The notes beneath the pieces were generated by a model. It made no database searches, was not told where the DNA came from, and worked only from the letters and a program-made list of their open reading frames with translations. The position numbers and the translations under genes are program-made. DNA of 64,000 nt from Curtobacterium pusillum (lineage in GTDB: Bacteria > Actinomycetota > Actinomycetes > Actinomycetales > Microbacteriaceae), in assembly GCF_007680845.1 (NCBI RefSeq), contig NZ_VEIY01000005.1:62001-126000 (forward strand), in the 5' to 3' direction. Positions 40,143-48,035 of this stretch are shown piece after piece. Numbering within the stretch: position 1 is the stretch's first letter; each line of letters starts with the position of its first letter.

Positions 40143-41605
40143 GACTCGAACCGTTCCTGGTGGATCTGGTGCTCCGGGACGCCGGCGAGGCGCGCCTCCC
40201 GGACGACGAGGTCGGACCATGCCCGCGGCCCGCAGACGTACAGGTCGGACTCGGTCAGCCTCGGGAACACCGACCGCAGCGTCACCCCGCGTCGGACGTC
40301 GTCCTCGGTCATCCAGCTCTCGACGGACCGCGCTCGGTGCCCGACCATCGTGTAGAAGCGGCTGCCGGTCGCCCGGGCGAGGTCCGCCGTCTCGTGCCAG
40401 AGGTACTGCTGGTGGGCGTCCGACCCGCGGAGCAGCACGGTCGCCTCGTCGGGGCGGAGGTCGGTGTCCTCGAGGAGGGCACGGACGGGCGTGACCCCGA
40501 TGCCCGACGCGACGAGTGCGAGGTACGGCGCGGTCCGCGCCCGGCTGGTGAACAGCCCGTACGGACCCTCCAGCGACACGGACGCACCCGGTGTGATGCG
40601 CCCGAGCCGCGCCGAGCCGGCACCGAGGTCGCGGACCGTGATCCGCGCCCGGTCACGCCCCGGGACGGCGGAGAACGACACGGGGTGCGCGTGCCACCAG
40701 GTGTGCCGCGTCCAGAACCGCCAGACGCCGTACTGCCCGCCGCGGGCACCGAGCCGGTCGAGGTCCCGGCCGGCGAGGTGGATCGACACGACGCCGGGGG
40801 CGATCGGCTCGACGCCCACGACGCGGATCCGGTGCCGGAACGTCACGACGAGCGGCATCGCGAAGCGGAACACCACGATGAGACCGAGCGAGACGACGTA
40901 CGCGGCGATCCAGTAGGCGCGCTGCCACGTGCCGTGTGCGAGGACGCTTCCCGCGCTGAGCATGTGCGGGAGCGCGACGAGCACGGCCGCGTAGCTGAGC
41001 AGGTGGATGACGTGCCACGCCTCGTAGGGCATCCGGCGACGGACGGCGACGAGCGAGGAGACGACCACGGCGACGAAGAGCCCGAGGCCGAGGTACGCCA
41101 GCGGCATGTCCGGCGTCGAGAACAGCGAGATCGTCTCGGCGATCGGTCCGGTCCCCGCCGATGCGCCGTACCCGAGCGTGAGGAGCAGCCCGTGCGCGAG
41201 CAGCAGGTACAGCACCGGCTTGCCGAGCGACCGGTGCACGGCGATCGCGTTGTCCTGGCCGAACGTCCGGTCGATGAGCGGGACCCGCGCGGCGAGGACG
41301 AGCATCACGAGGACGAGGTCGGTAGCGATCAGTCCCGCCACGATCCCGGCGTCCGTCAGCCAGCCGCCGAGCCCGACGACCGTGCGCGACCCGGGCGTCG
41401 CGAGCCACAGCGTCACCGCGACGGCGGCGGACGCCCAGGCGCCGATCGCGAGGAGGTCCGTGGTCGCGGCCCGGCGACGACCCGTGCGGCGGCGGCGACG
41501 GGCGGCGACGTCGAGGGGCTCTGCCGGCGGGACGGCTGCGCGCAGACGGCCGTGCTCGGCCGGCCTGGTCGGGTCGGGTCGGGTGGGGCGAGCGGTGTCG
41601 ATCAT
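40139..41605 (-). CDS. Ferric reductase-like transmembrane protein with NAD(P)H:flavin oxidoreductase domain
   Basis: Membrane oxidoreductase of 488 residues. A six-helix ferric-reductase-like heme domain covers about 50-260, with candidate heme histidines in IAVHRSLGKPVLYLLLAHGL and EAWHVIHLLSYAAVLVALPH. A ferredoxin-NADP reductase-type FAD/NAD domain follows (GPYGLFTSRA, ALVASGIGVTPVRALLED, LYVCGPRAWSD). It should move electrons from cytoplasmic NAD(P)H across the membrane to the flavinylated partner encoded 4 nt downstream. ATG 41605 is preferred to GTG 41641 because GAGAGG lies upstream at good spacing. Confidence 0.9.
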   Translation of the reverse strand: MIDTARPTRPDPTRPAEHGRLRAAVPPAEPLDVAARRRRRTGRRRAATTDLLAIGAWASAAVAVTLWLATPGSRTVVGLGGWLTDAGIVAGLIATDLVLVMLVLAARVPLIDRTFGQDNAIAVHRSLGKPVLYLLLAHGLLLTLGYGASAGTGPIAETISLFSTPDMPLAYLGLGLFVAVVVSSLVAVRRRMPYEAWHVIHLLSYAAVLVALPHMLSAGSVLAHGTWQRAYWIAAYVVSLGLIVVFRFAMPLVVTFRHRIRVVGVEPIAPGVVSIHLAGRDLDRLGARGGQYGVWRFWTRHTWWHAHPVSFSAVPGRDRARITVRDLGAGSARLGRITPGASVSLEGPYGLFTSRARTAPYLALVASGIGVTPVRALLEDTDLRPDEATVLLRGSDAHQQYLWHETADLARATGSRFYTMVGHRARSVESWMTEDDVRRGVTLRSVFPRLTESDLYVCGPRAWSDLVVREARLAGVPEHQIHQERFES

Positions 41606-41740
41606 CGTCTCGGTCCTCTCCAGCGTGTGATCGGGTGACACACAGCATCCGCATCGGGGCTATGGAGGGACTCGGAACGGACCGTGCCGTTCGTTCGAGA
41701 CCTCGAGTGATCGGGCCACCCGGGTCCGCCGCGGCCTGGT

Positions 41741-43105
41741 TCAGGCCGGCGGGAGTCGGACGGTCGCGACGGCACCGCCGTCGTCGGCGTTCTCGAGGGT
41801 CGCGGTCCCACCGGCGCGCTCGGCGATGCCCCGGACGAGCGCCAGGCCGAGTCCGCTGCCGCCGAGGACGGCACGCCGCGCACTGTCCGCTCGCGTGAAG
41901 CGGTCGAACGCCTGCGGCAGGAAGTCGCTCGGGACGCCGGGGCCGTCGTCGACGACCCGCAGGTCGAGTCCGCCGTCCTCGGCCTGGTCGAGCGACACCC
42001 GGACCACGCCGTGCACGTCGCTCGCGGCGATCGCGTTGGCGACCAGGTTGTCGACGACCCGGGCGAACGCCGCCGGCTCGACCGCGACGTGCCGCTCGGG
42101 GTCGTCGATCCGGACCGCGAAGTCGATGTCCCGCACGCCCGCTCCACGGAGGGCTCGCGCGCGGTCGATCGAGCCCATGAGCTCGGTGACGAGGTCGGCG
42201 GCGGCGGTCGAGGGCGGCGGCCCGGCCTCGTCGAGCCGGTTCAGCTCGAGGAGCGTCGTCGCCAGCGCCACGAGTCGTGCCGCGTCGTCCTCGGCAGCAC
42301 GGAGTTCGCGCTCCAGGGCGACGGCGTCGCCGGAAGCGCGGTGGGCGAGCTCGAGCCGCGCCGTGAGGGCGGCGAGCGGGGTCCGCAGTTCGTGGCTCGC
42401 GTCGGACACCATCCGGCGCTCCCGTTCGGCGTGCTCGCGCTGCCGGTCGATGAACGCGTTGAGCGTCCGCGCGAGGGCTGCCAGCTCGTCGTCCGAGGTC
42501 CCGACCGGGAGGTGCCCGTCCGTGGACCCGGCGCTGAGCTCGTCGGCGGTCCGCCGCATCCGGCCGACCGGGCGGAGCGCGAGGGTGGACAGCAACCACG
42601 CCGTGGCTGCGAACGCGAGCAACGCCAGCAGTGTGCCGATCACGAGCGACCGGTCGACACGCGCGAGGGTCTCCTGCCCTGCGCGGCCGTCGTGCGCCGC
42701 CCAGACGACGAAGGATCCGTCGTCGTTCGCCACCGGGATCCCGACGACCGTCGCCGTCCGGTCGTCGGTCCGGAGTCGGAGCGTCACCTCGTCCGACGGT
42801 GCCGTGGTCGGCAGGGCGGCGCGTACGTCCCGCGGCAGGGAGTCCACCACCCAGCTGCCGTCGGCAGCCCGGATCCCGACGAGGACGTCCTCCGCCGGGC
42901 GGTCCGGCGGCTCGTCCGGGTTGTGGCGGAGGTCCGAGACGAACGGGGCAGCGTCCCCGGCGGCGAGCGACTGGTCAGTGGCGAGGGTCGCACGCTCGAT
43001 CTGCACGTGCAGCACGACCGCGACGCCGGAGAGCACCAGTGCGCCGACGAGCAGGCTCCCGAGCGTGATCCGAGCCCGGATCGAGAGCCGGTGCAGGAAC
43101 CTCAT
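41741..43105 (-). CDS. Two-component sensor histidine kinase (HAMP, EnvZ/BaeS-like)
   Basis: Membrane kinase of 454 residues with two transmembrane helices (about 12-34 and 150-172) bracketing a 115-residue extracytoplasmic sensor. Then come HAMP (RPVGRMRRTADELSAGSTDG), the H-box SDASHELRTPLAAL with the phosphorylated His, an N box (VDNLVANAIAAS) and G boxes (DDGPGVP, GGSGLGLALV). It phosphorylates the response regulator encoded 4 nt upstream in the same operon. Its position beside the flavin redox module suggests that it may control those genes; this is inference. Confidence 0.93.
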   Translation of the reverse strand: MRFLHRLSIRARITLGSLLVGALVLSGVAVVLHVQIERATLATDQSLAAGDAAPFVSDLRHNPDEPPDRPAEDVLVGIRAADGSWVVDSLPRDVRAALPTTAPSDEVTLRLRTDDRTATVVGIPVANDDGSFVVWAAHDGRAGQETLARVDRSLVIGTLLALLAFAATAWLLSTLALRPVGRMRRTADELSAGSTDGHLPVGTSDDELAALARTLNAFIDRQREHAERERRMVSDASHELRTPLAALTARLELAHRASGDAVALERELRAAEDDAARLVALATTLLELNRLDEAGPPPSTAAADLVTELMGSIDRARALRGAGVRDIDFAVRIDDPERHVAVEPAAFARVVDNLVANAIAASDVHGVVRVSLDQAEDGGLDLRVVDDGPGVPSDFLPQAFDRFTRADSARRAVLGGSGLGLALVRGIAERAGGTATLENADDGGAVATVRLPPA

Positions 43106-43785
43106 GACGTCGGCACGACCTCGAGCGCGTAGCCGACACCCCGCACGGTGCGGATCACCACGTCGGCGTCCGCGGCCTGCAGCTTCTTCCGGACGTAGCT
43201 GACGTACTGGTCGACGATCGTGGGGTCGAAGTGCTCGGCGCTCCCCCAGACCTCGTCGAGGACCTCCGCCCGGGTCCGCACCGCGGGCGACCCCTGGGCG
43301 AGGAAGCGCAGCAGCGAGAACTCCTTGACGCTGAGCGGCAGGTCGCGACCACGGACCGCGGCACGCACCGCGACGGTGTCGAGCCGCACCGTTCCCACCT
43401 CGACGACCGTCGCGGTCCCGGCCGCGCGGCGCCGGAGCTGGGCGCGGATGCGGGCGTTCAGCTCGGCGATGGCGAAGGGCTTGGTGAGGTAGTCGTCGGC
43501 GCCCGAGTCGAGCCCGAACACCCGGTCGTCGACGGCGTCGCGCGCGGTCACGAGGATCACCGGGAGGTCGAGCCCCATCTCGCGCAGCCGACGGCAGACC
43601 TCGAACCCGGTCATCTCCGGGAGCATGACGTCGATCGCGGCGGCGTCGAACGAGTGCGACCGCGCCGCGACGAGAGCGGCGATGCCGTCCGTCACGACCG
43701 TCACCGCGTGCCCTTCGCCCGTCAGCCCGCGTTCGACGAGCGCGCGCATCTCCGGGTCGTCCTCCACCACCAGGATCTCCGCCAC
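43102..43785 (-). CDS. Two-component response regulator, OmpR/PhoB family
   Basis: Response regulator of 227 residues. The receiver domain has acidic residues at EDD (8-10), the phosphoacceptor Asp52 (AIDVMLPEMTG), and the conserved Thr and Lys (LVTARD, DDYLTKPF). The C-terminal winged-helix domain shows LSVKEFSLLRFLAQGSPAVR and VDQYVSYVRKKL. GTG 43785 gives the standard short N terminus. An in-frame start at 43896 would add unrelated residues. It overlaps the kinase start by 4 nt. Confidence 0.94.
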   Translation of the reverse strand: MAEILVVEDDPEMRALVERGLTGEGHAVTVVTDGIAALVAARSHSFDAAAIDVMLPEMTGFEVCRRLREMGLDLPVILVTARDAVDDRVFGLDSGADDYLTKPFAIAELNARIRAQLRRRAAGTATVVEVGTVRLDTVAVRAAVRGRDLPLSVKEFSLLRFLAQGSPAVRTRAEVLDEVWGSAEHFDPTIVDQYVSYVRKKLQAADADVVIRTVRGVGYALEVVPTS

Positions 43786-43813
43786 GGACCCCAGCAAACC
43801 AGCATCCGGCTGG

Positions 43814-44470
43814 TCAGGCCTCCGCGGCGCGGAGGATCCACGTCCGGAACTCGACCGCGAAGTGCTCGAGGTGCTGCTCGACCATCCCGGGCGCACAGGT
43901 CGCCGGCAGGGTCACGGAGAGCCGGGCCGTGAACCCGTCCTGCTCCTCCTCGAAGCTGTTCGCGATCGACCCGATCACCGTGCCGTCCGCGAGGAGCATG
44001 TGCGACCGACGCGCCGTCGGAGCGTCCGTCGCGTTCGGGAGGTCCTGGGCACGCGTGACGCTGTCGTCCCACGGGCGCATGAAGAACGAGCACACCTGGT
44101 CGTCGAGGGTCTCGACGATGTTCACGTCCCGGCCTGGCTCGGCGTGGATCGACCAGTGTTCGGGGTGGCCGGCGAGCATGACCTCCTCACGGGCGAACGC
44201 GGCGCCGAGCCACGCGCCGAACGCGGCCGCCGTGATCCCGTGGGCGCGGAGCGTGGTCGTGCCCGTCGTCTCCTCCCCGGCCGAGCGTGCGAGGTGGTCA
44301 CGGAGGAACGCGTCGCCGGCGGCGAGCTCGTCACGGAGGAGCGCGAGCACGCCGTCCCGGCCGAGTCGCCGCTTGAGGAGCTCGAGCGCCCGCCGCGCGG
44401 AGAACAGCTCCAACCCGTCGATCGTCGAGTCGGTGTCCTCGCCGGCGAGGCGGACCGTCGCGGCGCTCAT
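43814..44470 (-). CDS. Hypothetical protein, 218 residues, coupled to the split CocE hydrolase
   Basis: Not recognised. Soluble protein with no signal peptide. The N-terminal 90 residues are helical and charged (LELFSARRALELLKRRLGRD). The C-terminal half is a predicted alpha/beta region with HPEHWSIHAEPGRDVNIVET, CSFFMRPWDDSV and VEQHLEHFAVEFRTWIL. Its ATG 44470 overlaps the hydrolase stop in ATGA, so it is translated with that gene and presumably shares its control by the TetR regulator at 46325. Confidence 0.75.
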   Translation of the reverse strand: MSAATVRLAGEDTDSTIDGLELFSARRALELLKRRLGRDGVLALLRDELAAGDAFLRDHLARSAGEETTGTTTLRAHGITAAAFGAWLGAAFAREEVMLAGHPEHWSIHAEPGRDVNIVETLDDQVCSFFMRPWDDSVTRAQDLPNATDAPTARRSHMLLADGTVIGSIANSFEEEQDGFTARLSVTLPATCAPGMVEQHLEHFAVEFRTWILRAAEA

Positions 44471-46205
44471 GCGCGTGCCCGGACCGGCAGCTGGAGGTAC
44501 GACGCGTGGTCGCCACCGGTGTGGACGACGTGCGTGCCGGTGTTCGCGCCGACGTACTCGCGGATCGCCGGCATCAGCGTGCCGAGGAGGTTCCGCGAAC
44601 TGACCACGAACCGGAGCTGCTCGCCCGCGTGGAAGCGCAGGCCGACCGGGAACAGGTCGATCTCGATCTCGGCGACCTCCCCGGGAGCGAGCTTCTCCAC
44701 CCGGTCGAAGGTGTGCGCGGGGACGTCGTCGGTCGTCAGGGACTCGTCGAGGTGACGCGCGGACACCCGGAGCCGTCCGTCCGATCCCTTGTAGCGCAGG
44801 ATCGTCGCCCCGTGGTCGGTGAGGTCGTGCGCGATCGCCGACTGGTTCGGCACCGTGAACGCCTGCAGCGGGGTGCCCCAGCGGTCGAGCTTCTGCACGA
44901 GGACGAACAGGTCCATGTCGTCGGCGTCGCGGGCCTCGACGAACAGGTGCGCCTTCGGGTACCCGACGAGCACGGTCTCCTCGTCGAACCGGGTGAGGAA
45001 CGACACGGCGGCCGGGTTCCCGTCCACCGCGTAGGACGCCTCGGCCGCGGTCTCGGGGACCGAGGTCGACAGCGAACGAGTCCGCGCGTCCAGGAAGTAC
45101 CGCGTCGACGTGGACCCGGCGGGCGGGAACGAGTCGGCGGCCACGGCGACCTCGTCGCCGCCCTCGAGGTCGAGGATGGAGTACCGGACGGTGCGGGTGG
45201 TCTCCCACCCGTTATCGACGCCCTTGAGGAAGTGGTCGAAGAACCGGCGGAGGTCGTCGACGTTCGCCTCGTCGTAGTAGTCCGGCCACTCCTGCCCGTT
45301 GTGGACCCGCAGCCACTTCTCGTCGCTCGCGATCCGGCGCCAGGCGCGGAACGTGCCTGCCGTGTGCAGGGTGTTCGAGTAGCTCGCGACCACGTACGCC
45401 GGGACGGTGATCCGGTCGAAGTCGGGGACCTTCTGCTCCCAGAGGTCGGTCATCAGCGGGTACGCCTCGACCTCGGACAGGATGTCCTCCTTCCGGTTCC
45501 TCCCGAAGAAACTGCCGTCCTGGAGCTGCTGGGCGAACCCGGTGTCCGGCATCCCGCCGCGCATCACCAGGTCACGGTAGACGTCGCTGACGCCTTCCCA
45601 CGGGTTGATCGCGACGAGGTGCGGCGGCTGCTCGGCCGCAGTGAACCACTGCGACACCGCGAGGTAGCTCGTCCCGCTCATGCGACCTTGCCGTCGCACC
45701 AGGGCTGCTCGGCGAGCCACTCGACCACGTCGAACGCGTCGCGGCCGTCCTGGCGGTCCCAGAGCACGCTGTCGCCCTCGGACTGGTCGATGCCGCGGTG
45801 GTCGACGTTGCAGATCGCGTACCCGTGCTCAACCCAGTACGCCGGGTCCGGCCCTTCGAACTTCTCGAGCCCGGACACCGTGCTGTTCGGCAGCCCCACG
45901 AGCCCGAAGACCCCCATCACGCTGGCGGAGGTGCCCTGCGCCTTGCCGTACGGGCTCCAGGCCACGATCACCGGCACCGGCTCCATCGTGACCGGACGGA
46001 ACACGTCGACGTGGATGGTCGTGCCGTCGCGCAGCTGCATCGCGACGTCCTTTTCGAACACGGTGTCGACCGGCAGCGACCGGAACGGTGGAGCGATCCG
46101 GAACCCCGCCTCGAGCGTCCGGGTGCCGGGCTCGAACGGGGTCAACACACCCGTGCGCGGCGCGGGCAGCGGGGTCGAGGGGACGGACATCCTCTGGTCG
46201 GTCAT
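44467..46205 (-). pseudogene. CocE/NonD family hydrolase split by a one-base frameshift
   Basis: Alpha/beta hydrolase of the CocE/NonD (X-Pro dipeptidyl-peptidase-like) family, interrupted in the middle. The N-terminal frame runs from ATG 46205 (AAGGAG upstream) to TGA 45678, 175 residues ending WCDGKVA. The C-terminal frame runs from ATG 45681 to 44467, 404 residues beginning MSGTSYLAVSQW. Family members read continuously as KVGMSGxSY here, so one G or C is missing near 45682-45684. The break lies just before the nucleophile Ser (GTSYLAV). The two halves overlap in ATGA, so re-initiation could still make both. The C half keeps DDHRR-region substitutes and the jelly-roll domain (PGEVAEIEIDLFPVGLRFHA). 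Pseudogene, split functional pair or sequencing error are all possible. Confidence 0.8.
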
Positions 46206-46253
46206 CGTGTGCTCCTTCGTGCGGGAGTCCTCCGTGGGCTCGTCGTCGGGGCG

Positions 46254-46282
46254 AGCGTACGTCCGATCCGGCAATAACTCAA
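46254..46282 (-). promoter_or_regulatory. Promoter of the CocE hydrolase operon
   Basis: On the minus strand TTGAGT (46282-46277), 17 bp and TACGCT (46259-46254). Its -35 element lies within the palindrome at 46278-46293. Confidence 0.6.
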
Positions 46283-46293
46283 CACGCGTTGAG
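46278..46293. promoter_or_regulatory. Palindromic operator for the TetR-family regulator
   Basis: CTCAACACGCGTTGAG is a near-perfect 16-bp palindrome (CTCAAC/GTTGAG arms) in the divergent region. It overlaps the -35 elements of both promoters, so a bound repressor would shut off both the regulator gene and the hydrolase operon. Confidence 0.65.
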
Positions 46294-46318
46294 AACAAGT
46301 GCGGTGACCGAGTAGGTT
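46289..46318 (+). promoter_or_regulatory. Promoter of the TetR gene (leaderless)
   Basis: TTGAGA (46289-46294), 18 bp, TAGGTT (46313-46318), then 6 nt to the ATG at 46325. It has no Shine-Dalgarno sequence and is probably transcribed from the start codon itself. Confidence 0.6.
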
Positions 46319-46324
46319 CGGGTC

Positions 46325-46942
46325 ATGGCAGCGGACGACGACAGCGGGACGGGCACGCGGGTGGGCCGACGCCCAGGGAAGACGAGCACCCGGACGACGG
46401 TGCTCGCAGCCGCGAGCGCACGGTTCGCCACGGACGGGTACGCCGGCACCACCATCCGCCGGATCGCGACCGACGCCGCCGTCGATCCGTCGCAGGTGAT
46501 GCAGTTCTTCGGATCGAAGGACGAGCTGTTCGCGGCGGTGATGGCGGTCCCCGCGTCCGCACTCCGCCGGTTCGACACCGCGTTCGAGGGTCCCGACGAG
46601 CACCTCGGCGAGCGGGTGGTGCGTGCGTTCCTCGAAGCCTGGGAGGCGCCGGGCGAGGAGTCCGAACCGCTCATGGCGATGCTGCGGAGCGCGGTCGTCA
46701 GCGAGCAGGCCACCGAGCAGCTGCGCGACTTCATCCAGTCACGTCTGGAGCACGGCACGACCGGCGGGCACGGTGCGGACCGAGCGCTGCGGTCGGGGCT
46801 CGCGGCCGCGATGCTCGTCGGGATCGTGATGAGCCGCCGGGTGATCGGCGTCCCGGCACTGGTCGCCGCCGACCACGACCGACTCGTCGCCACGGTCGGC
46901 CCCGCCGTCCAGTCGGTCCTGGTCCCCGGCACACTCCGCTGA
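46325..46942 (+). CDS. TetR/AcrR family transcriptional regulator
   Basis: Repressor of 205 residues. The N-terminal HTH (about 20-65) shows TVLAAASARFATDGYAGTTI, RRIATDAAVDPSQVMQFFGS and KDELFAAV, the TetR_N pattern. The C-terminal ligand-binding domain is helical (LGERVVRAFLEAWEAPGEES). It is divergent from the CocE/NonD hydrolase operon, with a palindromic operator over both -35 elements, so autoregulation and control of the hydrolase are likely. It converges on a small membrane protein gene. Confidence 0.92.
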   Translation: MAADDDSGTGTRVGRRPGKTSTRTTVLAAASARFATDGYAGTTIRRIATDAAVDPSQVMQFFGSKDELFAAVMAVPASALRRFDTAFEGPDEHLGERVVRAFLEAWEAPGEESEPLMAMLRSAVVSEQATEQLRDFIQSRLEHGTTGGHGADRALRSGLAAAMLVGIVMSRRVIGVPALVAADHDRLVATVGPAVQSVLVPGTLR

Positions 46943-46965
46943 CGGCCTTCACGCGTCCGGCCGGC

Positions 46966-47223
46966 TCAGCGGAATCGGCTGCTGCCTCGGGCGTGCCGAC
47001 GCAGGACGACGAGACCGACGGTCAGGCCGACGGCGGCCAACGCCGGTGTGAGGGCAGCCCCGAGGACGATGACCGTCGTCCGGTCGGCCGGCGCGTCGAC
47101 GCCACGGAGGAGGACGAACACCGTCACCGGCAACGCGACCGTCGCGATCCACGCCAGGGTCACGAGGACAGCCAGCAGCACCGTCGCACCGCGGTACGAC
47201 GAGGGCCGGGGCGAGGTGTCCAT
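46966..47223 (-). CDS. Small membrane protein, 85 residues
   Basis: Not recognised. ATG 47223 (MDTSPRPSSYRGATVLLAVL) begins a protein with two transmembrane helices, about 13-37 and 52-75, and a short basic C terminus (RRHARGSSRFR). The frame remains open further upstream, but that part is antisense to the FetB-like gene and is not coding. It is divergent from that gene by 40 bp and may be regulated with it. No Shine-Dalgarno sequence is obvious. Confidence 0.6.
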   Translation of the reverse strand: MDTSPRPSSYRGATVLLAVLVTLAWIATVALPVTVFVLLRGVDAPADRTTVIVLGAALTPALAAVGLTVGLVVLRRHARGSSRFR

Positions 47224-47263
47224 CGGGTCAGCCAACCAGACCGGGACGTGGGAGGCTCGGGAC

Positions 47264-48013
47264 GTGGTCGACGCGAGCAGCATCCTGTGGACACTCGTCG
47301 GCGTCGTCGCACTGGTCGCCGTCGCGACCGCGGTCCTGCTCCTCGCGCGTGCCCCGTCACCGTGGGCGCCGGCACTCGCCGTCCTCCGCGGGACGGTCCA
47401 GCTCGCCCTCATCAGCCTCGTGCTCAGCGGCGTCATCCGCGAACCGGTGTGGATCGCGGTCGCCCTCGTCGTGATGTTCGGCGTGGCGACGACCACGGCG
47501 GCCCGACGACTCGGGACGCTCCGGACGCGGCTGCTCCCGGTGGCGCTCGCGATGGCGGCCGGGGTGGTGGGCGCGCTCGGCGTCGTGTTCCTCACCGGCG
47601 CGATCGCGTTCACGCCGCGCTACGTCCTCGCCGTCGGCGGCATCGTGGTCGGGAACGCCATGACGAGTGCGACGCTGTCCGGCCGACGGTTCGTCGAGCT
47701 GGTCGACGACCGGTGGGAGGAAGTCGAGGGGTGGTTGGCGCTCGGTGCGACTCCGCGCCGGGCGACCGCGGACCTGGTGCGGCGGGCGATCCACGCCGCG
47801 ATGGTGCCGAGCACCGACCAGACCCGCACGACCGGACTCGTCACGCTGCCCGGCGCGTTCGTCGGCGCGATCTTCGGCGGTGTCTCACCGCTCGAGGCCG
47901 GACGGTTCCAGATCGTCGTCCTCGCGGCGATCATCGCCGCGGGTGCCATCGTCGCGACCGCGCTGACGCGCATGCTCGCCCCGGTCGCGACACGGCCGCA
48001 GTCGCCGGCCTGA
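47264..48013 (+). CDS. FetB/YbbM (UPF0014) family ABC transporter permease
   Basis: Membrane protein of 249 residues related to FetB, the permease of an iron exporter in Escherichia coli. About seven transmembrane helices are present. Family marks are VLRGTVQLALISLVL, VVGNAMTSATLSGRRFVELV, ALGATPRRATADLVRRAIHA and LVTLPGAFVGAIFGGVSPLE. GTG 47264 follows GGGAGG (47250-47254). The cognate ATPase FetA, normally adjacent, is absent from this window, so the protein either pairs with an ATPase encoded elsewhere or works differently. Confidence 0.88.
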   Translation: MVDASSILWTLVGVVALVAVATAVLLLARAPSPWAPALAVLRGTVQLALISLVLSGVIREPVWIAVALVVMFGVATTTAARRLGTLRTRLLPVALAMAAGVVGALGVVFLTGAIAFTPRYVLAVGGIVVGNAMTSATLSGRRFVELVDDRWEEVEGWLALGATPRRATADLVRRAIHAAMVPSTDQTRTTGLVTLPGAFVGAIFGGVSPLEAGRFQIVVLAAIIAAGAIVATALTRMLAPVATRPQSPA

Positions 48014-48035
48014 CGTCCGGATGGGAGCGCCCCCG

